Source: Desulfococcus sp. (GTDB taxonomy: Bacteria; Desulfobacterota; Desulfobacteria; Desulfobacterales; Desulfosalsimonadaceae). Taken from it: a DNA stretch of 5,765 nucleotides. The stretch covers positions 1-5,765 of the forward strand of contig JAHECJ010000166.1 of assembly GCA_024641805.1 (NCBI GenBank), written 5' to 3'. The position numbers and the translations under genes were made by a program. The first letter of the stretch is position 1. Every line of letters begins with the position of its first letter. Below are positions 1-4,679 of this stretch, piece by piece. The notes below the pieces were generated by a model. The model made no database searches. It was not told the origin of the DNA and saw only the letters and a list, made by a program, of their open reading frames with translations.

Positions 1-221
1 ACCGGTCAACACGGGAAAGTCTGAAAGAAGCTGTTAAGGCGGCCCAGAGGGCGGATGAGCTGGCCCGGAATTCCTATTCGGCGGGTGTGGTGGATTTCAG
101 TCAGGTGCTCGACGCCCAGCGGTCTCTGCTGTCGTTTCAGAATCAGCTGGCGGAAAGCGAGGGGAACCTGGCTTCGGATCTTATCCGGCTGTATAAGGCT
201 TTGGGCGGAGGATGGAGTTAA
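1..221 (+). CDS. TolC/NodT-type outer-membrane efflux protein, C-terminal fragment (5' end outside window)
   Basis: The open frame runs from base 3 to a TAA at 219-221 and gives 72 residues with no start, so only the C-terminal end of the gene is present. The fragment has the amphipathic helical pattern of the outer-membrane efflux protein (OEP/TolC) family. It includes the typical YSAGVVDFSQVLDAQRSLL stretch (about residues 25-43), followed by FQNQLAESEGNL and an ending LIRLYKALGGGWS. The pattern of a G-x-V-D-(x)n-VLDAQR-(x)n-LYKALGGGW tail is characteristic of NodT-like channels of RND and MacAB pumps. Family members are usually 450-500 residues and form a trimeric beta-barrel with a long periplasmic alpha-tunnel. 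The adaptor and ABC genes directly downstream support a role as the exit duct of that exporter. The short frame was read by hand; the family call is firm, the exact subfamily is not. Confidence 0.88.
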   Translation, partial: RSTRESLKEAVKAAQRADELARNSYSAGVVDFSQVLDAQRSLLSFQNQLAESEGNLASDLIRLYKALGGGWS

Positions 222-267
222 GAAGGTATAAGTTACAAGGTGGAAGGTATAAGACGGAAGGTGATAA
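222..267 (+). repeat. short direct repeats based on GAAGGTATAAG
   Basis: The 11-mer GAAGGTATAAG occurs at 222-232 and again at 243-253, a 21-base period. A degenerate third unit, GGAAGGTGATAA, lies at 256-267. The array starts immediately after the stop codon of the channel gene. It has no coding potential, and its purine-rich composition differs from the flanking genes. It could be a slippage-derived remnant or a dispersed short repeat of the genome; no function can be assigned. Confidence 0.55.
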
Positions 268-278
268 ATCGGGATTTT

Positions 279-306
279 TTGATAATTTTATGATTGAAGA
301 TAGAAT
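279..306 (+). promoter_or_regulatory. candidate sigma70 promoter upstream of the adaptor gene
   Basis: TTGATA (279-284) matches the -35 consensus at five of six bases, and TAGAAT (301-306) matches the -10 consensus at five of six. The spacer is 16 bases, within the accepted range. The surrounding DNA is AT-rich. Transcription would start near 312-315 and leave a leader of roughly 115 bases before the adaptor ATG. It would let the adaptor and ABC genes be expressed separately from the channel gene. This is pattern matching only, and AT-rich gaps often contain chance matches. Confidence 0.35.
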
Positions 307-352
307 AAATTGTAGGTTGGGATTGTTCCCCGACAAATGAAACATTCCCATC

Positions 353-371
353 GCCGGATAAGAAATCCGGC
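353..371 (+). other. small GC-rich hairpin in the leader of the adaptor gene
   Basis: GCCGGAT (353-359) and ATCCGGC (365-371) form a perfect 7-bp stem with an AAGAA loop. No T-run follows on the plus strand (TTAATCTAAAA), so it is not a canonical intrinsic terminator. If the upstream promoter candidate is real, the hairpin lies in the 5' leader, about 40 bases before the ribosome binding site. Confidence 0.4.
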
Positions 372-412
372 CGGCTTAATCTAAAAAGTGAAAATCAAAA
401 GGTCGGTGATGA

Positions 413-418
413 AGAGGA
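413..418 (+). promoter_or_regulatory. ribosome binding site of the adaptor gene
   Basis: AGAGGA lies 9 bases upstream of the ATG at 428. This purine-rich match to the 16S anti-Shine-Dalgarno supports that start codon. Confidence 0.65.
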
Positions 419-427
419 ATTTGAAAA

Positions 428-1714
428 ATGGATAATGCGAACACGGACCCACAGGTCAAAATTGAACATGTCCTGGACCTTGATTCCTCGGGAAATGGCC
501 GCAGCCGTCTTAAGCGGCGACTTGTTTGGGGTGTATTGATACTGCTGCTTGTTTTCGCGGCGGTCAAATTCATTTTCGGTAAAAACGGAACGGAAATGCT
601 TTATACGACCCAACCGGTTGCAAAAGGCAGCCTGACGATCACGGTCAGCGCAACCGGCAACCTGACACCGATCAACCAGGTGGATGTGGGCAGTGAATTG
701 TCCGGTATCATCGACAGCGTCAGTGTGGATTACAACGATCGGGTGACGGCCGGTCAGGTCCTGGCAAAGCTTGATACGTCAAAACTGGAATCCCAGGTAC
801 TTAAATCCAGGGCGTCTTTGGCTTCGGCACGGGCAAAAGTGCTGGAAGCGCAGGCCACCATTCAGGAAGCTGAAAGCGAGAACGAACGCCTGCAGGCGGT
901 GCAAAAATTGAGCGGTGGCAAGGCGGTGTCCCAGCATGATCTGGATGCGGCGGCCGCAGCCTTGGAACGGGCAGTTGCCGTGAAGGCGGACGCCGAAGCC
1001 AGCGTCTCCCAGGCACAGGCGACCCTTGACTCGGACGAAACAGACCTGTCAAAAGCGCTGATCCGGTCGCCCATTAACGGTGTGGTGCTGGTCCGGTCCG
1101 TGGAACCCGGTCAGACCGTGGCTGCCTCTTTGCAGGCGCCGGTGCTGTTTACCCTGGCGGAGGATCTGACCCAGATGGAGTTGCATGTGGATGTGGATGA
1201 GGCTGACGTGGGGCAGGTAAAAGAGGGGCAGTCTGCAGAATTTACCGTTGACGCTTATCCGGAGCGCCGCTTTCCGGCTGAGATCAAGCAGGTCCGATAC
1301 GGCTCAAAGACCGTGGATGGCGTGGTTACCTATGAAACCGTGCTGCATGTGACGAATGCCGACCTGTCGCTCAGGCCGGGAATGACGGCCACGGCGGATA
1401 TTATTGTTCAGAAAATTGAAGACGCGGTTCTGGTGCCCAACAGCGCGCTGCGGTTTGAACCTCCGGCAGCCGAGGAGTCTGTCGAGGAAGATACCGGCGG
1501 CAGCGTCCTGTCGAAACTTTTTCCCCGGCGGCATCGACCCGCGAAAAAGCGCATGGATGATAAACAGAAACGCGTCTGGAAACTGGAAAACGGTCAGCCG
1601 GTTCCGATTGAAGTGACAGGCGGGGCAAGCGACGGCATCAAGACCGAGATCCTCTCCGGTGATGTATCGCCCGGCATGGAACTGGTGGTGGATTCCCGGA
1701 GCGCGAAGCAATGA
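428..1714 (+). CDS. macA: MacA-like periplasmic adaptor (HlyD/membrane-fusion protein family)
   Basis: This 428-residue protein should link an inner-membrane ABC permease to an outer-membrane channel. A cytoplasmic tail of about 30 residues ending in basic RLKRR precedes one membrane segment at about 33-50, an uncleaved anchor with no lipobox. The first lipoyl half follows at about 85-117 (VGSELSGIIDSVSVDYNDRV), then an Ala/Glu/Lys-rich coiled-coil hairpin at about 118-205. The second lipoyl half is at about 208-245 (ALIRSPINGVVLVRSVEPGQ), then a beta-barrel domain at about 247-330 (with LRPGMTATADI) and a membrane-proximal domain from about 333 (VPNSALRF). A charged insert at about 345-383, acidic then strongly basic, interrupts the last domain. 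The order matches MacA and related adaptors of MacB-type pumps. AGAGGA at 413-418 supports the start. The stop overlaps the ATPase start by four bases (ATGA), implying translational coupling. An RND adaptor is the alternative, but the ABC neighbours argue against it. Confidence 0.93.
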   Translation: MDNANTDPQVKIEHVLDLDSSGNGRSRLKRRLVWGVLILLLVFAAVKFIFGKNGTEMLYTTQPVAKGSLTITVSATGNLTPINQVDVGSELSGIIDSVSVDYNDRVTAGQVLAKLDTSKLESQVLKSRASLASARAKVLEAQATIQEAESENERLQAVQKLSGGKAVSQHDLDAAAAALERAVAVKADAEASVSQAQATLDSDETDLSKALIRSPINGVVLVRSVEPGQTVAASLQAPVLFTLAEDLTQMELHVDVDEADVGQVKEGQSAEFTVDAYPERRFPAEIKQVRYGSKTVDGVVTYETVLHVTNADLSLRPGMTATADIIVQKIEDAVLVPNSALRFEPPAAEESVEEDTGGSVLSKLFPRRHRPAKKRMDDKQKRVWKLENGQPVPIEVTGGASDGIKTEILSGDVSPGMELVVDSRSAKQ

Positions 1715-2472
1715 AAGAGACGGCAGCGAACCACCTGGAAAACCCGACTAACGGGAACCAGAAGCACCTGATTGAATTTGAATCCGTGACCCGGGTGTAT
1801 GGAACGGGCCTGGCGTCTATGCGTGCATTGAGGGGCATCAATTTTTATATAGATGCCGGTGAGTTTGTCGCGGTCATGGGACCGAGCGGATCGGGCAAAT
1901 CCACGTGTATGAATATCCTGGGCTGTCTGGATGTTCCGACGGAAGGCGCTTTCCGGTTTGACGGGGTGGATGTGGGAAAACTAACCCCGGACCAGCGCGC
2001 ACTGCTCCGACGGCATTACCTGGGATTTGTTTTTCAGGGATTTAATCTGCTGAACCGGACTTCGGCTCTGGAAAACGTAGAACTGCCCTTGATTTATCGC
2101 GGCGCCTCCCGGGCGGAACGCCGCCGGCAGGCAATGGAAGCACTGGCAGCCGTGGGACTTAACGGGTGGGAAACCCACACGCCCGGAGAACTTTCCGGCG
2201 GGCAGCAGCAGCGTGTGGCCATTGCCCGGGCCATTGTCACGCATCCCCGGGTCCTTCTTGCGGATGAGCCTACAGGCAACCTGGATTCAGCGCGCAGCCG
2301 TGAGGTGATGGAACTGCTCACCTCGTTTAACCGGGAGCGGGGAATTACCATTGTCATGGTGACCCATGAAGCGGATATGGCCAGGTATGCCGGCCGCCGG
2401 ATCCATTTTTTAGACGGGCTGATCGACAATTCCCATGAATCGCCGGGTTCTCCGGGGATCAGCGAAGTATGA
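1711..2472 (+). CDS. macB: MacB/LolD-type ABC transporter ATP-binding protein
   Basis: This 253-residue cytoplasmic ATPase should power the MacB-type permease encoded next. All nucleotide-binding motifs are intact: Walker A GPSGSGKST (57-65), Q-loop glutamine at 109 (FVFQGFNLL), signature LSGGQQQR (161-168), Walker B VLLADEP with the catalytic glutamate at 186, D-loop NLDS (190-193) and H-loop histidine 219 (VMVTHE). The GPSGSGKST, ADEPTGNLDS and LLNRTSALENVELPL stretches are typical of the MacB/LolD/FtsE group. About 18 polar residues precede the first conserved strand (LIEFESVTRVYG). The start overlaps the adaptor stop by four bases, and GGAG at 1698-1701, 9 bases upstream, lies within the adaptor coding sequence. 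In E. coli MacB this domain is fused to the permease (about 648 residues in all); here it is a stand-alone protein. The symbol denotes the MacB ATPase half. LolD is the main alternative, but the adaptor gene favours MacB. Confidence 0.93.
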   Translation: MKETAANHLENPTNGNQKHLIEFESVTRVYGTGLASMRALRGINFYIDAGEFVAVMGPSGSGKSTCMNILGCLDVPTEGAFRFDGVDVGKLTPDQRALLRRHYLGFVFQGFNLLNRTSALENVELPLIYRGASRAERRRQAMEALAAVGLNGWETHTPGELSGGQQQRVAIARAIVTHPRVLLADEPTGNLDSARSREVMELLTSFNRERGITIVMVTHEADMARYAGRRIHFLDGLIDNSHESPGSPGISEV

Positions 2473-2521
2473 TATGATTGCCGATACGATTTGATTGTGG
2501 GTTTGAGTGTTCAGGTTTCAG

Positions 2522-2577
2522 TTTAATTTTTTGCTTCCGGACACCTTATCTCAGATATGAAAAAATTTAATTTTTTG
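2522..2577 (+). repeat. 12-base direct repeat TTTAATTTTTTG in the spacer before the permease gene
   Basis: Exact copies of TTTAATTTTTTG lie at 2522-2533 and 2566-2577, 44 bases apart. The TTAATTTTTT core of each copy is complementary to AAAAAATTAA at 2581-2590, so the two copies could compete for the same pairing partner. The sequence is low-complexity and A/T-only apart from the final G, so part of the match could be chance. Confidence 0.5.
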
Positions 2578-2590
2578 TATAAAAAATTAA
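2567..2590 (+). promoter_or_regulatory. perfect AT-only hairpin abutting the permease ribosome binding site
   Basis: TTAATTTTTT (2567-2576) and AAAAAATTAA (2581-2590) form a perfect 10-bp stem with a GTAT loop. The last two bases of the right arm are the first two of the AAGG Shine-Dalgarno at 2589-2592. Folding in mRNA could reduce access to the ribosome binding site. The stem has only A-U pairs, so it would be weak and temperature-sensitive. It could also be a DNA operator. It is not a terminator for the ATPase gene, because A-runs rather than T-runs follow it. Confidence 0.45.
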
Positions 2591-2592
2591 GG
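2589..2592 (+). promoter_or_regulatory. ribosome binding site of the permease gene
   Basis: AAGG lies 7 bases before the ATG at 2600, separated by an A-rich CAAAAAA spacer. It is a modest match but well placed, and it partly overlaps the hairpin at 2567-2590. Confidence 0.5.
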
Positions 2593-2599
2593 CAAAAAA

Positions 2600-3811
2600 A
2601 TGATTTGGGAAACAATTTTACTGGCCCAGCGGGAAATCCGTCGAAATGTGCTTCGGTCATCTTTGACTATTTTAGGCATTGTGATTGGGGTTGCCGCTGT
2701 CATAACTCTGGTGACGATGGGTGACGGCGCCACCGCCCAGGTGAGAGAACAGATCTCCAGTCTCGGCAGCAACCTTCTCAGTATCCGACCCGGGCAGGGA
2801 TTTCATGGGCCCGGCGGGGCAAGGGATGCGGCGGCTAATTTTGATATCAAGGATGCGGAGGCCATTGGACGGGACGTATCCGGGGTCAAGGCCGTGGCGC
2901 CCATGTCATCGCAGATGACCCAGGCGATTACCGGAAACCGGAACTGGTCGACCACGGTAACTGGGAGCACAAACGGATATTTCCAGGTCAAGGACTGGCC
3001 CCTTGTTTCCGGACGGCAGTTTACCGAATCGGAACAGAACGCCGGAAAAGCCGTATGTGTCCTGGGCAGCACGGTGAAAAAGGAGCTGTTTGGCAGTCAG
3101 GACCCTGTCGGCAATTCAATACGGCTGAAAACCCTTTCCTGCCAGGTTGTCGGCGTGCTTGCATCCAAAGGGCAATCCGGTTTCGGCTCTGATCAGGATG
3201 ATGTTGTGCTGATTCCCCTGCGGACATTTCAACGGCGTATTTCCGGGAACTCTGACGTTTCCTACATCTATGTATCGGCCAGGGACAGCGGATCAACGGA
3301 AAAGGTCCAGGCCGATATTGAACGGTTGATGCATGAACGCCGGCACATCAAGGAGGGAGAAGATGATGATTTTCACGTCAATGACATGCAGGAAATCATG
3401 AGCACGCTGACCGGCACGACCCGAATACTGACCGCCCTTTTGGGGGCTGTCGCGGCGGTCAGTCTCCTGGTTGGCGGAATCGGCATCATGAATATCATGC
3501 TGGTGTCTGTAACGGAGCGGACACGGGAGATCGGGATTCGTCTGGCCATTGGCGCCCGGGGCAGTGAAGTACTAATGCAGTTTCTGATCGAAGCGGTGGT
3601 GCTGTCTTCATTCGGCGGCGTGGTGGGCATTGTTATCGGGCTTACGGGGGCCGCGGTCGGCGCCAGTGTCATGAATATGCCCTTTATCCTGAATTCGGGG
3701 ATTGTGCTGGTGGCTTTTTTGTTTTCCGCGGCCGTCGGCGTGATTTTCGGTTATTTTCCGGCCCGGCAGGCGGCCCGTCTGGATCCGATTGAGGCCTTAA
3801 GATATGAGTAG
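2600..3811 (+). CDS. macB: MacB-type ABC transporter permease (MacB_PCD plus FtsX domains)
   Basis: This 403-residue inner-membrane protein is the membrane half of a MacB-type exporter. One membrane segment sits at about 21-41, after the amphipathic start WETILLAQREIRRNVLRSSL. A large periplasmic domain (about 45-270, MacB_PCD) follows, with the conserved SSLGSNLLSIRPG (53-65). Three further segments lie at about 276-300, 328-355 and 366-386 (FtsX domain). The cytoplasmic loop VTERTREIGIRLAIGAR (304-320), which couples to the ATPase, and the C-terminal PARQAARLDPIEALRYE (387-403) are hallmarks of the family. Four segments with the large loop between the first and second is the MacB topology (LolC/E and FtsX share the fold). 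No ATPase domain is fused; it is supplied by the gene 127 bases upstream. MacB permeases act as dimers and drive substrate from the periplasm through the adaptor and channel. The protein looks complete and undamaged. Substrate is unknown. Confidence 0.94.
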   Translation: MIWETILLAQREIRRNVLRSSLTILGIVIGVAAVITLVTMGDGATAQVREQISSLGSNLLSIRPGQGFHGPGGARDAAANFDIKDAEAIGRDVSGVKAVAPMSSQMTQAITGNRNWSTTVTGSTNGYFQVKDWPLVSGRQFTESEQNAGKAVCVLGSTVKKELFGSQDPVGNSIRLKTLSCQVVGVLASKGQSGFGSDQDDVVLIPLRTFQRRISGNSDVSYIYVSARDSGSTEKVQADIERLMHERRHIKEGEDDDFHVNDMQEIMSTLTGTTRILTALLGAVAAVSLLVGGIGIMNIMLVSVTERTREIGIRLAIGARGSEVLMQFLIEAVVLSSFGGVVGIVIGLTGAAVGASVMNMPFILNSGIVLVAFLFSAAVGVIFGYFPARQAARLDPIEALRYE

Positions 3812-3826
3812 GCAGGAAAAAATGGC

Positions 3827-3831
3827 AGGAG
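3827..3831 (+). promoter_or_regulatory. ribosome binding site of the flavin reductase gene
   Basis: AGGAG precedes the ATG at 3843 by 11 bases, slightly longer than optimal. It lies in the 31-base gap after the permease stop, consistent with read-through from the transporter operon. Confidence 0.55.
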
Positions 3832-3842
3832 TCCATTATTAA

Positions 3843-4475
3843 ATGATTCAGAAAAAACAGCGCGAGCGCGCCACGATAAAACATGAACCGATAGAAAAAA
3901 AATCCTTCAAGCCAGGAAACGTGCTGGCCCCGGTGCCGGCAGTATTGGTTAGTTGCGGCGGGGCTGCTGGATGGAAACCGAATTTGATTACCATCGCATG
4001 GACCGGAAGTGTGTGCAGTGATCCGCCCATGCTGTCGATTTCAGTCCGCCCCGAGCGGTATTCCCATGACATTATACAGACCACGAAAGAGTTTGTGGTC
4101 AATGTCCCCTCCATCCGGCAGGCAAAAGCAACGGACTGGTGCGGAATGGTCTCCGGGCGCAACGAAGACAAGTTTGCGGGTACGGGGCTGACGCCGGAAC
4201 CGGCCTTGAAAGTGCAATGCCCGATTGTCATGGAATGTCCCCTGAACATAGAATGCAGTGTGCAGCAATCATTGAAGCTGGGTTCGCACACGATGTTTCT
4301 GGCGGAGGTGGTTGCCGTGCAGGTTTCTTCCGCACTGCTGGATGCCAAAGGTCGGCTTCGCCTGGAAAAGGGCGGTTTTCTGGCGTTCGCCGTCGGACAG
4401 TATTTCGCGCTGGGCCGGAGCCTCGGCCGTTTTGGTTTCTCGGTGCAAAAGCGCAAGAAAAAGCTCCGACGCTGA
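3843..4475 (+). CDS. flavin reductase domain protein (flavoredoxin-like, FMN-binding split barrel)
   Basis: This 210-residue soluble protein has the flavin reductase-like fold, which binds FMN and either reduces it with NAD(P)H or carries electrons as flavoredoxin does. A lysine/arginine-rich N-terminus of about 20 residues is followed by NVLAPVPAVLVSCGG (26-40). Next is the flavin-site stretch NLITIAWTGSVCSDPP (47-62), then LSISVRPERYSHDII (64-78), EFVVNVPS (83-90) and SGRNEDKF (104-111). Later come ECPLNIECSV (131-140), GSHTMFLAEVVAV (147-159) and the typical tail GQYFALGRSLGRFGFSVQK (185-203). Cysteines occur at 38, 58, 100, 126, 132 and 138. It ends in a basic KRKKKLRR tail. Such proteins are common in anaerobes and often act with rubredoxin or other redox partners. 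It lies 31 bases after the permease gene on the same strand, so co-transcription is plausible, but no functional link to export is visible. The physiological electron donor and acceptor cannot be read from the sequence. Confidence 0.9.
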   Translation: MIQKKQRERATIKHEPIEKKSFKPGNVLAPVPAVLVSCGGAAGWKPNLITIAWTGSVCSDPPMLSISVRPERYSHDIIQTTKEFVVNVPSIRQAKATDWCGMVSGRNEDKFAGTGLTPEPALKVQCPIVMECPLNIECSVQQSLKLGSHTMFLAEVVAVQVSSALLDAKGRLRLEKGGFLAFAVGQYFALGRSLGRFGFSVQKRKKKLRR

Positions 4476-4679
4476 TCAAGGAACTGGTTTTTTTAAGAAT
4501 TATAGAAGTTCTCATATTAATATTCCGATTCAAAAAATTTACACTTATCCGGTCATTGCGAACGAAGTGAAGCAATCTCAACGCCGAAGGAGATTGCTTC
4601 GTCGCTGACGCTCCTCGCAATGACAGTCAAACGGAAAATATTTATGAGAACCACTATAGATAAACAATCCATTCAACCA
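4476..4679. other. convergent intergenic region
   Basis: This 204-base gap separates the plus-strand flavin reductase gene from the minus-strand YyaL-like gene. Its left part (4476-4551) is AT-rich, with a T7 run at 4488-4494 and the palindrome ATATTAATAT at 4514-4523. No GC-rich stem precedes the T-run, so I do not call a terminator. The middle holds the 73-base palindromic repeat. The right part (4625-4679) shows nothing recognisable. Confidence 0.6.
4552..4624. repeat. dispersed imperfect palindromic repeat (GTCATTGCGA...GAAGCAATCTC family)
   Basis: Outer arms GTCATTGCG (4552-4560) and CGCAATGAC (4616-4624) are perfect inverted repeats. Inner arms GAAGCAATCTC (4569-4579) and GAGATTGCTTC (4590-4600) are also perfect, around a 10-base loop. 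Between the arms the left side has 8 bases and the right side 15, giving an asymmetric internal bulge. From general knowledge, elements with these ends occur in many copies in several bacterial genomes. Their read-through gives spurious short peptides such as the minus-strand RGASATKQSP seen here. The repeat sits between two converging genes and could act as a bidirectional stem-loop, although no T-run directly follows it on either strand. A non-autonomous mobile element (MITE-like) or REP-type sequence is the likely nature. Confidence 0.75.

Noticed and set aside
353..390. Intrinsic terminator for the channel gene
   Set aside because: The 7-bp GC-rich stem is present but no T-run follows, and the hairpin lies about 130 bases after the stop codon.
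1304..1711. Minus-strand open frame of 135 codons inside the adaptor gene
   Set aside because: It lies wholly antisense to a complete adaptor gene. Its composition is that of a shadow frame and no domain is visible.
2531..2561. Sigma70 promoter in the spacer before the permease gene (TTGCTT with TATGAA)
   Set aside because: The spacing is 19 bases and both boxes are weak; AT-rich sequence makes such matches likely by chance.
3848..4456. Long minus-strand open frame (202 codons) opposite the flavin reductase gene
   Set aside because: It is an antisense shadow of a well-supported gene. Its translation shows no family pattern, while the plus-strand frame matches the flavin reductase family along its length.
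4481..4511. Terminator after the flavin reductase gene using the T7 run and GAACT/AGTTC arms
   Set aside because: The arms are only 5 bp with a 21-base loop, and the T-run lies inside the loop instead of after the stem.
4139..4570. Plus-strand frame of 143 codons overlapping the flavin reductase gene and the repeat
   Set aside because: It lies mostly in an alternate frame of the flavin reductase gene and its tail runs into the palindromic repeat. Nothing in it resembles a protein family.
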